64,000 nt of DNA from DATFXM01 sp035315885 (GCA_035315885.1 DATFXM010000004.1:1-64000); one strand, 5' to 3'; positions 43,401 through 52,930 are shown, numbered from the stretch's first letter. Numbers and translations: made by a program. Notes: generated by a model not told the origin, from the sequence alone.

Positions 43401-43424
43401 GAGGCGGTTGCATCATAACGGCCG

Positions 43425-45254
43425 ATGAACAGGAGAACGGCCTATACGCTCCGGCGAGCACTCAGGCAATGCTGGGGCAGTCTCACGATCGCATTTATTG
43501 CAGTCATTATCGAAGGATTGATGGATCTGCTTGAGCCCTGGCCGCTCAAGGTGGTCTTCGATTCGGTAGTCGGTTCCAAAAAACCACCCGACTGGCTCGC
43601 CAGTATTGCAGTTTTCTTCTTTGATGGCTCCCGGCTCGCCCTGCTGCACCTGGCCGCGATTTCGGTGCTGCTCATCGCCGGAATCGGTGCAGTCGCCTCC
43701 TACACCGAAAAATATCTGACAACGAGTGTCGGACAGGTGGTAATGCACAACCTCCGGCGCATCCTTTATCACCATATCCAACGATTGTCGCTCTCCTACC
43801 ATGATAAACAGCGGACCGGTGACTTGATCAGCCGTATAACCAGCGACATCTCGGCCATCCAGGACTTCATATCGTCCGGACTGCTCGGCGTTGTAGTCGA
43901 CGTCCTAACGCTGGCCGGGATGCTCGGCGTGATGTTCTATCTGAACTGGGGCTTTACCCTGATCGCGCTGTCTGTGGCGCCTCCTCTTTTCGTGATCGTG
44001 TACAGCTTTACTCATCGGATAAAACAAGCGACCCGCGAGGTCCGAAAAAAAGAAAGCGAAATCGTGTCGGTAGTACAGGAAGCGCTCTCGTCGATTCGCG
44101 TGGTGAAGGCATTCGCCAGGGAACGCTACGAAGAGCAACGCCTTGAGCGAGAGAGCCTGGAAAGCGTAGAAATGGCGCTCCGCGCTCGGAGCATCAAGGC
44201 AAAGTTATCACCCACGGTTGACATCATCGTCGCAGCAGGGACCTGCCTTGTCCTGTGGTATGGCGTGAAGCTGATCCTGACCGATGCGTTGACCGTCGGC
44301 AGCCTGCTCGTTTTTCTACTCTATCTTGGAAAGATGTATAAGCCGATGCGCGATCTCTCAAAAATGACGGACACACTTTCGAGGGCAGGTGTCGGTTGGG
44401 CCCGCGTTCGAGAAGTGCTTGAGGAAGAGGTTCAAGTGCGCGATCTGGCGGGCGCGCAGCGCGCTCGGCCTTTCAGAGGCGATATAGACTTCGACAACGT
44501 CAGCTTTGCTTACGAGGATCGGAGTCGCTCTCTCAAAGGCGTGAGTCTGAGAATCGAGGCGGGGCAGGTGGCTGCGCTGGTGGGGCCAACTGGTAGCGGA
44601 AAGACAACCCTGCTCGGACTGATTCCGCGATTCTACGACGTGAAGTCCGGATCTGTGAAAATCGACGGCAAGGACGTTCGGAGGTACAAGCTTGAATCGC
44701 TTCGAAGCCAGGTCAGCTTCGTGCTTCAGGAAACGCTTCTGTTCAGGGCTCCCATCTGGCAAAACATAGCCTACGGCAAGCCTGACGCGTCTCGTGACGA
44801 AATCATCCGCGCCGCGAAGCTGGCTAACGCGCACGAGTTCATCGTCGATATGCCCGACGGCTACGATTCGATGGTAGGGGAACGCGGCGTTACTCTATCG
44901 GGCGGACAACGGCAGAGGGTCGCAATTGCGCGTGCGATTATTCGAAACAGCCCAATATTGATTCTGGATGAGCCGACTTCGGGGCTCGATGCGCAGTCGG
45001 AGAGAACGGTCTGCGATGCTTTGCGCAGGCTGATGACTGGCCGTACATCGGTGATTGCCGCGCACCGGCTAGCTACGATAGTCGATGCCGACTGCATTTT
45101 TGTAGTGGAGGAAGGGCGGATCATCGAGCAGGGAACCCATTCGGAGCTGCTGAAGGTCGGTGGAATGTACGCTCATCTGTGGGAGATTCAGTCTGGCAGC
45201 GCGGAATATAGCGGGCTGGCTCTGGGCAGAGAATTTGCCGAGGCCACTGCCTGA
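43425..45254 (+). CDS. ABC exporter half-transporter (fused permease-ATPase)
   Basis: 609 residues, the standard type IV ABC half-transporter. Six membrane helices lie in about 20-320. The nucleotide-binding domain from about 350 has Walker A GPTGSGKTT, Q-loop FVLQETLLF, signature LSGGQRQRVAIARA, Walker B ILILDEPTSGLD and H-loop AAHRLATI. It probably works as a homodimer exporting a lipid, peptide or drug (MsbA/LmrA group). No partner gene is adjacent. An 8-bp perfect stem with loop GTTTT at 45282-45302 follows the stop and may end the transcript, though a T-tract is missing. Confidence 0.92.
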   Translation: MNRRTAYTLRRALRQCWGSLTIAFIAVIIEGLMDLLEPWPLKVVFDSVVGSKKPPDWLASIAVFFFDGSRLALLHLAAISVLLIAGIGAVASYTEKYLTTSVGQVVMHNLRRILYHHIQRLSLSYHDKQRTGDLISRITSDISAIQDFISSGLLGVVVDVLTLAGMLGVMFYLNWGFTLIALSVAPPLFVIVYSFTHRIKQATREVRKKESEIVSVVQEALSSIRVVKAFARERYEEQRLERESLESVEMALRARSIKAKLSPTVDIIVAAGTCLVLWYGVKLILTDALTVGSLLVFLLYLGKMYKPMRDLSKMTDTLSRAGVGWARVREVLEEEVQVRDLAGAQRARPFRGDIDFDNVSFAYEDRSRSLKGVSLRIEAGQVAALVGPTGSGKTTLLGLIPRFYDVKSGSVKIDGKDVRRYKLESLRSQVSFVLQETLLFRAPIWQNIAYGKPDASRDEIIRAAKLANAHEFIVDMPDGYDSMVGERGVTLSGGQRQRVAIARAIIRNSPILILDEPTSGLDAQSERTVCDALRRLMTGRTSVIAAHRLATIVDADCIFVVEEGRIIEQGTHSELLKVGGMYAHLWEIQSGSAEYSGLALGREFAEATA

Positions 45255-45281
45255 GTGCGCAGTAGCGATAACGATACGGTG

Positions 45282-45302
45282 ACTGCACTGTTTTAGTGCA
45301 GT
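45282..45302 (+). terminator. Stem-loop after the ABC exporter gene
   Basis: ACTGCACT and AGTGCAGT pair perfectly around GTTTT, 28 bp after the stop. No run of T follows, so it may protect the mRNA end rather than terminate. Confidence 0.35.
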
Positions 45303-45487
45303 AGTGCAGGCTTGTTGCGTCAACAAGAAAGTCAAAACCTCCAACCACAACCCCGCCGCGAGCTCTCGAAAAGTATTTCATTGGCCCTTCATGCTGGCTT
45401 AATCGTGGTGTGTGTAGCATCTGTCTGATCGTCAGTGGAATACGGCAAAGATGAGAAAGGCTTTGCCACCTGCCTTAAGGAGTCTTT

Positions 45488-45949
45488 ATGAGCGACAACC
45501 TGCCTGAAACAACTACCGTCAATCGATTGCTCCCCTCTGTTGTTGACATCGATGAATTTCAACGCGTCATCGAAAAGCTGTCTGACGACATCGCGCGGCG
45601 CACTCGACAGTTGGCAAACGCTCGCCGCAATCAGGGTGTTCTGCCGGACTGGATGCACGCCGAGGCCGAACTGCTGCGACCGGTTCCCGTCCGAATATTC
45701 GAAAGCAATTCATCTATAAGACTAGTAGCGGACGTTCCGGGCTTTGAGAGCAGGGACATCAGGGTGTCCGTCGACCGGCGCCGATTGCTGATAATCGGCA
45801 GGGCGGGCGACGAACTGGTCGGCTCAACGGATCGCGCGCGAAGGATTCTGCGGCTTGTAGTGCTGCCGGACCCGGTTGTGACAACCGGTGTCGCAGTCAC
45901 TTTGAATGACGGGGTACTCGAGATCGTCCTTCAACGCGAGAAGCGATGA
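45488..45949 (+). CDS. Small heat shock protein with N-terminal DUF2934-like segment
   Basis: 153 residues. The N-terminal 60 residues (IARRTRQLANARR ... WMHAEAELL) resemble DUF2934, a short helical motif often joined to Hsp20 in Acidobacteria. Residues about 65-150 are an alpha-crystallin domain (VRIFESNSSIRLVADVPGFESRDIRVSV ... LNDGVLEIVLQ), with the I-x-V-type end reduced to IVLQREKR. It should act as an ATP-independent holdase. AAGGAG stands six bases before the ATG. A 7-bp stem GGCAAAG/CTTTGCC (45444-45467) ends 11 nt before that site and could modulate translation. Confidence 0.9.
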   Translation: MSDNLPETTTVNRLLPSVVDIDEFQRVIEKLSDDIARRTRQLANARRNQGVLPDWMHAEAELLRPVPVRIFESNSSIRLVADVPGFESRDIRVSVDRRRLLIIGRAGDELVGSTDRARRILRLVVLPDPVVTTGVAVTLNDGVLEIVLQREKR

Positions 45950-46112
45950 GGGAGGGGGAGACGCGGGGACCCGGGGAAATGATCGAAGGGGCGAATGGGC
46001 GAATGGGCGAAACGGATAGGCGGAGAAAACACCTCTTCGTGCGTTCGGGCCGTCGCATTTCCAAACATGTTAGCAAGTCTCTTCACCGCGTCTTCGCGTC
46101 TCCCATTCGCAT
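45950..46112. repeat. Degenerate octamer repeats between convergent genes
   Basis: GGGCGAAT-type units (about 45985-46015) and GACGCGGGG words are answered by CGCGTCTTCGCGTCTCCC and CCATTCGCA words near 46088-46112. It is the same GC-rich repeat family as in 43174-43400. Confidence 0.7.
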
Positions 46113-46118
46113 TTCCCT

Positions 46119-49100
46119 TCACGCTTTCACCGTGGCTTTTCGCTCGAGCTTGTTCCAACCCACCGCTACACCCTTCAGGGATGCCATGAATGATTTAATG
46201 GCGACGTAGTACATCAACTGGCGGTAAAAGAATCTTTGCCAGAACAGCCAGACCAGCAGACGTTTGTTCTCACTTTTCTCGAGCATAAACGCAACAATCG
46301 CCGCGATGAACTCGACCGCAACAAACATCGAATAGTAGAACAACACCCGCCAGAGAGTATCAGCAGCGTATTCGTTTGGATGGTAGATCTTGTTCACCGT
46401 AGCGGTCACCACTGTCACCAGCATCAGCAGATCCATTGCGGGGGAAATCAACGGGAATAAGACCTGAAACACAAAAATATTCGGAAGCGCCACAAAGCCC
46501 AATGATCCATAGCGAGGTCGAAAAAGCGCGTCTCGATGGTGCCACGCCGCCTGAAGCGTCCCGTACATCCAGCGATATCGTTGTCTGATGAAGCCCCTAA
46601 CCGTATCCGGAGCCTCGGTCAACGCAATGGCTTCGTCTTCGTACTCGATCTGATGGCCGAGCTTTCGAATAGCCATGGTCAGCTCCGCGTCTTCAGCCAA
46701 AGTTATGCTACTGAAGCCTCCGGCCTCTTCAACCAGTTCTCTACGCCACGCTCCCACCGCGCCCGACACCACCGTCACGCAGTTCAATACGTCGAACGCC
46801 CTGCGATCCAGGTTTTGACTGGTGATGTACTCGAGTGCCTGCCACCGCGTGAGAAGGTTTATTCGATTCCCGACTTTCGCGTTGCCTGCCACCGCGCCCA
46901 CCCGCGGATTCGAGAAGTGTCGAACCAGTTTGCTGATGGTGTCCCGTGCAAAGATCGTGTCGGCGTCCAGGGCTATGACTATCTCTGCCGACGTATGCGC
47001 GACTCCAAAATTGAGTGCGTCCGCCTTGCCTGAGTTTGGCTTGGTGTAGAGCCGGACTCGAGGCTCATCGCCGAACGCTTCTTTGACCCGCTGATAAGTG
47101 TTGTCGGCTGAGCCGTCGTCTACAACTACGATTTCGAAGTTGGGCGGGTGGTCTGAAGCCAGTAGCGAGGAAATGGTCTGGTTGATTACGCGTTCTTCAT
47201 TGTATGCCGGGACGATCACCGCAACGGTAGGACTGTAGTCTCGATCAAACACGGCATGCCGTTCGCGCCAATGTTCGATGACCGCCAGCGTTCCGATGAA
47301 CAGGAGCCGCGAGACGCCAAGCACTATGCCTGCCAAAAAAAGATAATGAATAGTTGCGAAGAGACCGTTGATCGTCGCGAATGCTGCGCGGCCCGACCAG
47401 GTCTGCCACCAAAGATCAGCCGGCACCGAGGGCATGACTTCGTCTCGGGTTTTCCCCATCAGGTCGCTGACGGTGACCAGTTCAAAGCCTTCAGCCCGTA
47501 GTTGATCAATCAACTCGGGCAATGCTTCGATCGTCTCGTGGCGGTCGCCGCCCGAATCGTGCAAGAGCACGACGTTTCCTGTCCCAGCCTTTGCAGTCGT
47601 TCTTGCTTGCTTGATTGCCTCGGTCAGAATCGTCTGTTTGCCGGGTCTCGTCCAATCTCTGGGATCGATCTGCATGCCGACGGTAACGAATCGAAGTTTG
47701 CTCGCGAACTCGAGAGGATGCACCTGATCGGGCGTGTCAGGTTCCGAGTCTTCTGCGAATGGAGGCCTGAACAAATAGGAACTGCGCCCGACGATACTTT
47801 CAAAGGCAACCTGCGTCGCTTTCAGTTCCAGCGCGAACTGAGTATCCGAGATTTCAGCGATGTTGGGATGAGTGAAGGTGTGATTGCCGATCTCGTGGCC
47901 TTCGGCGACTTCCCGCTTCAGCAAGTCGGGATGCTGCTCCGCGTTGATGCCCACCACGAAGAACGTTGCCGGCGCGTTTTTCGCCTTCAGGATGTCGAGT
48001 ATCGCAGGAGTGTATTGAGGATCTGGGCCGTCGTCGAACGTCAGCGCTACTTTGCCTTTCGCGCCGCCGTTTCGATTGATCACCCACGCCATTGGAATGC
48101 GAGTAAATTTCGCCTCGACGATCATCCCTCGCGCGGGATCAAATCTTACTTCGCGAGCGCCCTCCTGTGGCTTGCCGATATCCGAGATGTTCAGGATTTC
48201 GCCGAAACCTTCGTAGTCGAGACCGTAACCGTATCGCATCGTGACCAATCGCGCCGCCGCTGCTCCATCCAGAGGCTCGTCTGACCCAAAAAACGTCCAC
48301 AACGAAGGATCCTCAGAACCAAGTCTCCACAGAGCAAGGCCCCGCACACCCATCGAACGAGCAACAACTGTCTGATTGAAAGCGCTCACTGCGTCGAGCA
48401 GCCAGACGGTATGCCGGCGCTCGTTGTCGTCATCCCACTCCGACCATTCGAACTTCGGGTTTAAGGATGCCGGATCGAGCTTGATTTCGATCGGCTCGTC
48501 TGGGGAAGACGATTCGAGTGCCTCCTTCACTGCGTCTTGAAAGGTCTGTATTTGGGGTTCTTTTGACCCTTCGCTCCAGTCGTACCCGTAGTTTCCGATT
48601 GCAACGATCGTTTTCGACAGGGGCACGTCGGCCTGCCTCATCCGAAGTACGTCTTCGAACCAATCGACCGCAGCTACCGGTCCCGGATCGCTCCCGGCGT
48701 AATGCTGATCGTAGGCCATCAGCACCACGTAGTCCGCGCCTGCCGACAGCTTTGCATAGTCAAACGAGTCGTTGTTGGCCGGAAGGTTGATCGATACTTC
48801 GAGACCGGCAGGATGAAACGCCGCTGTCAGCTCGTTCATGAAAACGACCAGCTCGTGTTGGCTTTCATCCAGGACGTTTTCAAAGTCTACGCTGATGCCC
48901 GCGAAATTATGTTCGCGGGTGTAATCGAAGAGTTGCTGAATGCATTCTTTCCGCGACTCACCGTTTCGCAGCATTCCTTTGAGCCAGTCACTTTTCCACT
49001 CTTTCGTCTCCGGGTCAAAGTTATTGACCAGAGCCATGATCTGCAGGTCCGGACGGTTTTCTTTCACAAACTTGTTGAGCTGGTCCGGACCGGGGGGGTC

Positions 49101-49580
49101 TTCCTTTAAGTCGCCATCTTCACCAACGAGGTGCAGCATTTCCGCCATCACCATGTCCAGATTGCGGATGTTCTCTTTAAGAGAGCTCATGCTGGTCTCG
49201 TCCCAATTGACGTAGAAGCCTACGGTCAGGTCGTTCTCCGAAGGGGGACGCCCGGGTTCGAGCGGACGTTGGGCGGCTTTGCGTTTCTTCTCACGCTCAG
49301 CCTCAATCTCTCGCTCCATTCGGCGTAGTTTGGCCTTCTTGGGATCCTCGACCTTCAGGCTCGAAAGACGTCCGATCTTCCTCGGTCCTTCGAACGGAAG
49401 TTTCAGAGGGCTGAGAACAGGCAGGCTAAGAATGCTGGCGATCAGAACTCCAAAAAGGAGCGACAGTATCAGTCCAGTAGCGAAGACGCCCCGTCGCAAT
49501 CGCGGCCATCGCTTTTGCTTCGGGTCGAAGAATACCGGAGTTTGTCGCTTTGCGTTATCAGACATCCACTGAGAGACCAT
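46119..49580 (-). CDS. Three-domain GH18-like / NodB deacetylase / GT2 membrane enzyme
   Basis: 1153 residues. One N-terminal membrane helix (about 30-55) precedes a GH18-like TIM barrel (about 105-470; GISVDFENV near 230 in place of the D-x-x-D-x-D-x-E signature). A polysaccharide deacetylase domain (about 510-700) has TFDDGPD, GNHTFTHPNI and a late LLHDSGG metal or base motif. A GT2 synthase with several membrane helices (about 785-1130) has VPAYNEER, ALDADT and QRYRWMYGT (QxxRW). The order suggests synthesis, deacetylation and trimming of a beta-linked aminosugar polymer such as poly-N-acetylglucosamine by one chain. The start may be ATG 49580 or 49565. Hydrolase activity is uncertain because the barrel motif is degraded. 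Confidence 0.9.
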   Translation of the reverse strand: MVSQWMSDNAKRQTPVFFDPKQKRWPRLRRGVFATGLILSLLFGVLIASILSLPVLSPLKLPFEGPRKIGRLSSLKVEDPKKAKLRRMEREIEAEREKKRKAAQRPLEPGRPPSENDLTVGFYVNWDETSMSSLKENIRNLDMVMAEMLHLVGEDGDLKEDPPGPDQLNKFVKENRPDLQIMALVNNFDPETKEWKSDWLKGMLRNGESRKECIQQLFDYTREHNFAGISVDFENVLDESQHELVVFMNELTAAFHPAGLEVSINLPANNDSFDYAKLSAGADYVVLMAYDQHYAGSDPGPVAAVDWFEDVLRMRQADVPLSKTIVAIGNYGYDWSEGSKEPQIQTFQDAVKEALESSSPDEPIEIKLDPASLNPKFEWSEWDDDNERRHTVWLLDAVSAFNQTVVARSMGVRGLALWRLGSEDPSLWTFFGSDEPLDGAAAARLVTMRYGYGLDYEGFGEILNISDIGKPQEGAREVRFDPARGMIVEAKFTRIPMAWVINRNGGAKGKVALTFDDGPDPQYTPAILDILKAKNAPATFFVVGINAEQHPDLLKREVAEGHEIGNHTFTHPNIAEISDTQFALELKATQVAFESIVGRSSYLFRPPFAEDSEPDTPDQVHPLEFASKLRFVTVGMQIDPRDWTRPGKQTILTEAIKQARTTAKAGTGNVVLLHDSGGDRHETIEALPELIDQLRAEGFELVTVSDLMGKTRDEVMPSVPADLWWQTWSGRAAFATINGLFATIHYLFLAGIVLGVSRLLFIGTLAVIEHWRERHAVFDRDYSPTVAVIVPAYNEERVINQTISSLLASDHPPNFEIVVVDDGSADNTYQRVKEAFGDEPRVRLYTKPNSGKADALNFGVAHTSAEIVIALDADTIFARDTISKLVRHFSNPRVGAVAGNAKVGNRINLLTRWQALEYITSQNLDRRAFDVLNCVTVVSGAVGAWRRELVEEAGGFSSITLAEDAELTMAIRKLGHQIEYEDEAIALTEAPDTVRGFIRQRYRWMYGTLQAAWHHRDALFRPRYGSLGFVALPNIFVFQVLFPLISPAMDLLMLVTVVTATVNKIYHPNEYAADTLWRVLFYYSMFVAVEFIAAIVAFMLEKSENKRLLVWLFWQRFFYRQLMYYVAIKSFMASLKGVAVGWNKLERKATVKA

Positions 49581-49657
49581 CTGGCGACGATCGACGGTTT
49601 ATGATACACCAGTCGACGCAGCCACACACGCCGACGTTCGCGAAGAAACTATTAATA

Positions 49658-51223
49658 ATGCGTAAAACATTTGGGCTGGCAGTAATCATCATCGCCGCAG
49701 CGCTCGCATTCCGGCTGTTGCTGGTCACCTACTTGCCCGTAGACGACGATGACGACGGACGCTACTACGCCCAGCTCGCACACAATCTCATTGAGGGTCG
49801 GGGATACTCGGGAGAAACCGAAGAGCCTTTTGTGCCGACCTATGTCCGAACGCCCGGATACCCGCTGTTCATCGCCGCCACGTACAAGTTGTTTGGAGAG
49901 GACAACACCAAAGCGCTGCACCTCGTTCAGTGCGCCCTGGACGTCGCGACTTGCTGCGGTATCGCGCTGCTTGCAGCATGGTGGTCGCCTCGTGGATGGA
50001 CGAGAAGTCGTCGCAACCGAGTAATGCTAGCAGCGCTCGCCATAGCCGCTCTTTGCCCGTTCACCGCGGTGTACGTCACAACCACGCTCTCCGAAAGCCT
50101 CGCCCTTTTTCTGGTGACTGGTTTCGTTTTGGTAGTCACGCGGGCAATCGAGAGGACCGGTACGGCTAAGGGGCTTGCGCTGTTCCTTCTCGCCGGCCTT
50201 CTCGGTAGCGCAGCCGCTATGGTCCGGCCCGACTCGGCGCTGTTCGTCGGAGCAGCGTCACTCACCGTATTCTTGTTGGCCTTGCGCGCGAACCGCAACC
50301 TAAGCACTCAGCACTCACCACTCACCGCTACTCAACATCTTGCCCGCGCTGTTGGGCGAATCTCGGCGATAGCACTCGGTTTTGCGATTGGCATTGCTCC
50401 CTGGACTATCAGAAACGCGGTTGTGTTCGGAGTTTTTCAGCCGGCCGCGCCGTTATACGCCAACATGCCAAACGAGTTTCTGCCGGCAGGGTACATCGCG
50501 TGGTTAAGGACGTGGGTTGACGACGAACGGTACGTCAGTCCGTTTGAGGACGGATTGAATCAGTACCCCATAGATGTCGAAGCGCTCCCGCATAGGGCGT
50601 TCGATTCGCCCGCCGAAAGAGATCGCGTCGCCGAATTGCTGGAGCGGTACAACAATCGGGCACCCGCTGAGTCGGAGGAGCCTCAAGAGACCGAAAAACA
50701 ACTCGACAGTACAGAAGATAAATCCGACGATTCCGAGCAAGAAACCCCTCCCGAGCCAAGGATGACTCCGGAAATCGACAGCGGGTTCGCAGAGCTTGCG
50801 CGAGATCGCATCAACCGCCATCCGGTCCGCTATTATGTGGTCCTGCCCGCGCGCAAGGCAATCGGGCTTTGGTTTGATACTCACTCTCAGAGTTATCCGT
50901 TCCAGGGCCAGTTACTGCCGCTCTACGATATGGACTTTGATCACAATCAACATTACTGGCTGGGACTCTTCGTTACGTTGATCTGGGCTCTGACTGTCTT
51001 TGCCTTTCTTGGGGTGATGCTCATGATCCGAGACTCGAGTTCAAGGCGTTGGTGTCTGCTGCTGCTGCTGTTGATTGTGCCGCGGCTCGTCTTTCTTGCA
51101 GCGCAGGAACATCCGGAGGGGCGTTATACTGCTGAGTTCTTTCCGATCGTGATCGCGGTTGCGAGCGTGACTGCCGGATACAGACGCCGAGCAACTAATG
51201 ACCTGAGCGAGCCGTCACATTGA
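49658..51223 (+). CDS. ArnT/GT39-like polytopic glycosyltransferase, copy 1
   Basis: 521 residues from ATG 49658; upstream starts at 49601 or 49550 run into the divergent gene. About ten membrane helices. The first periplasmic loop holds DDDDDGRYYAQLAHNLIEGRGYS, the acidic, aromatic loop of GT39/ArnT-type enzymes that use lipid-linked sugars. A soluble loop (about 290-385) contains an acidic insert (SEEPQETEKQLDSTEDKSDD). A degenerate GACTCAGC-type repeat (50307-50330) lies inside the coding sequence and encodes TQHSPLTATQ. The next gene is a paralogue two to eight bases away. Probable role: adding a sugar from a polyprenyl carrier to an envelope glycan; substrate unknown. Confidence 0.82.
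   Translation: MRKTFGLAVIIIAAALAFRLLLVTYLPVDDDDDGRYYAQLAHNLIEGRGYSGETEEPFVPTYVRTPGYPLFIAATYKLFGEDNTKALHLVQCALDVATCCGIALLAAWWSPRGWTRSRRNRVMLAALAIAALCPFTAVYVTTTLSESLALFLVTGFVLVVTRAIERTGTAKGLALFLLAGLLGSAAAMVRPDSALFVGAASLTVFLLALRANRNLSTQHSPLTATQHLARAVGRISAIALGFAIGIAPWTIRNAVVFGVFQPAAPLYANMPNEFLPAGYIAWLRTWVDDERYVSPFEDGLNQYPIDVEALPHRAFDSPAERDRVAELLERYNNRAPAESEEPQETEKQLDSTEDKSDDSEQETPPEPRMTPEIDSGFAELARDRINRHPVRYYVVLPARKAIGLWFDTHSQSYPFQGQLLPLYDMDFDHNQHYWLGLFVTLIWALTVFAFLGVMLMIRDSSSRRWCLLLLLLIVPRLVFLAAQEHPEGRYTAEFFPIVIAVASVTAGYRRRATNDLSEPSH
50307..50332 (+). repeat. Heptamer repeat words inside a coding sequence
   Basis: AGCACTC, AGCACTC, ACCACTC and ACCGCTA-type units match the ACTCAGC/ACTCACC words seen at 31891-31904. 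They lie in frame in the first ArnT-like gene at a cytoplasmic or periplasmic loop. The paralogue has no equivalent sequence there. Confidence 0.65.
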
Positions 51224-51230
51224 ATTGGGA

Positions 51231-52841
51231 ATGAACAGAACGGTTTGGATTACGGTAGCCCTCCTGGTAGCTGCGCTTGGGTCCCGTTTATTTATCGCAA
51301 CGAGACTTGCTACGGACGAGCCCGATGACGGTCGGGTTTACGCTCGCATAGCGTTGAACGTCCTGGACCACCACGGATACTCAGTCGAAACGGAAGAGCC
51401 GTACTCCCCAACGTATATCCGAGTGCCGGGTTATCCTTTATTCCTCGCGTTAACTTACAAGGTGCTGGGTCTCGAGAACAATCATGCAGTGAGAATCCTG
51501 CAGGCCGTGCTCGACACGTTGACTTGCCTGCTGATTGGCTGTCTGGCTTGGACGTGGGCGCCGCGCTCGTGGACCGGAAGGCAACGAATGCGCGCGCTCA
51601 ACTCCGGGCTTGCGCTGGCAATCGTCTGCCCGTTCATCGGGATCTACGTGGCGACGATTCTGACCGAGACTCTGGCGACCCTGCTAATCACCGCGTCGGT
51701 GCTTGCGGCCAGCGTGGCGTTGCGGTTTCTCGAAGAGCGCAAAAGAAGCCTTTGGTGGGCGGTCTCCGGATTGTTCGCCGGGTTGGCCACGATGGTCAGG
51801 CCCGAAGCGGGTTTGTTCGGCGCAGGGCTCGGCGTGGTGATGGTTCTGGTGGTTGCCTCGGACTGGAAGACTGCTCGGTTGACCGGCTTTCAGCACGTCA
51901 GGAGGTTGTTCGGGACGGTTGCTATAAACGCGGCTTTGCTGTGCACCGCCTTTGGAGTTGTTCTGGCGCCCTGGACGATTCGCAACGCGAGAGTCTTTGG
52001 TGTCTTTCAGCCGATCGCACCGACTCGCGCGGGCATGCCCGGGGACTTCATCGCTTACGGTTACATTCGCTGGCTCAAGACCTGGGTAGACGACGGCCGA
52101 TATGTTGGCCCGTTTGAATGGGCGCTCGACGAGCGAGTGATAGACGTAAATCAGGCGCCGCAGCATGCTTTTGACTCTCCTGAAGAGAGGGCAGAGGTCG
52201 TTCGGCTGTTTGACCAATACAACGGCCCGGGCGCCTCGGCTCAACAGTCGATTAAGGAGACTGCGCCTCCCCAACAGCCGAAGGAATCGGGTGACGATGG
52301 CGAGGCCGACCCTGAGGATTCAGATGAACAGGACGAGCCCGATGAGGAGGTAGCGCCGCCGCCGGACGGCTTGACGCCCCAGCTCGATGAACAGTTCGAC
52401 AAGATCGCGCAAGCGCGCATTGCTCGCCATCCGATTCGATATTACGTCGTGTTGCCGGTTCGCCGGGCGATTTCGATGTGGTTCGACACTCACTCGCAGT
52501 ACTACCCGTTCGATGGCTCGCTTTTTCCCTTGCAATCGCTGGATCGTGACCTTCATCAGCAGTATTGGCTTCCAGTGTTCGCGCTTGGGACGTGGTCTTT
52601 CACGTTGCTCGGTCTGGCAGGGTGCGTAGTTATTTTTCGGCGTGGAGAGAAGCGATGGCTGCTGATGCTTTGTTTGCTTCTGGCTCCACGGCTGATTCTG
52701 CTGTCGTCGTTTGAAAACCCCGAACCCCGATACGTGATCGAGCTGTTTGCCCTCCTACTCGCCGCGGGTTCGCTTCCGGTCGCTCTGCTCTTAGAGAGGA
52801 TGGCTCGCCGCGTCTTCCCACGCAGCGATTCCCCCGCCTGA
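51231..52841 (+). CDS. ArnT/GT39-like polytopic glycosyltransferase, copy 2
   Basis: 536 residues from ATG 51231; TTG 51225 is an alternative. It is clearly paralogous to the preceding gene over its length: DEPDDGRVYARIALNVLDHHGYSVETEEPYSPTY corresponds to the same first loop, and APWTIRNARVFGVFQP and the terminal helices also match. Its acidic insert (KESGDDGEADPEDSDEQDEP) is at the same place as in copy 1 but unrelated in sequence, so this loop evolves quickly. The two genes form a tandem duplication and may act as a heterodimer or on different sugars. No signal for export of a soluble domain is seen. Confidence 0.82.
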   Translation: MNRTVWITVALLVAALGSRLFIATRLATDEPDDGRVYARIALNVLDHHGYSVETEEPYSPTYIRVPGYPLFLALTYKVLGLENNHAVRILQAVLDTLTCLLIGCLAWTWAPRSWTGRQRMRALNSGLALAIVCPFIGIYVATILTETLATLLITASVLAASVALRFLEERKRSLWWAVSGLFAGLATMVRPEAGLFGAGLGVVMVLVVASDWKTARLTGFQHVRRLFGTVAINAALLCTAFGVVLAPWTIRNARVFGVFQPIAPTRAGMPGDFIAYGYIRWLKTWVDDGRYVGPFEWALDERVIDVNQAPQHAFDSPEERAEVVRLFDQYNGPGASAQQSIKETAPPQQPKESGDDGEADPEDSDEQDEPDEEVAPPPDGLTPQLDEQFDKIAQARIARHPIRYYVVLPVRRAISMWFDTHSQYYPFDGSLFPLQSLDRDLHQQYWLPVFALGTWSFTLLGLAGCVVIFRRGEKRWLLMLCLLLAPRLILLSSFENPEPRYVIELFALLLAAGSLPVALLLERMARRVFPRSDSPA

Positions 52842-52885
52842 TTTCAACTGTCGGATTTTTGCTGCGGTCCGTTCCCAACAGTCGA

Positions 52886-52914
52886 TAACTCAAGACGCGC
52901 AGTTTCCTGAGTTA
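52886..52914 (+). promoter_or_regulatory. Inverted repeat upstream of a sigma-54-like promoter
   Basis: TAACTCA (52886-52892) and TGAGTTA (52908-52914) are perfect inverse complements separated by 15 bp. They are about 45-70 bp before the predicted transcription start, closer than usual for an enhancer site. The half-sites also resemble the local ACTCA/TGAGT repeat words, so this may not be a binding site. Confidence 0.3.
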
Positions 52915-52930
52915 GCTCGTTCAGCCGAAC

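Noticed and set aside
47502..48284. Plus-strand ORF of 260 codons
   Set aside because: Antisense to the NodB domain of the three-domain enzyme; composition rich in Arg, Phe and Asp with no recognisable fold.
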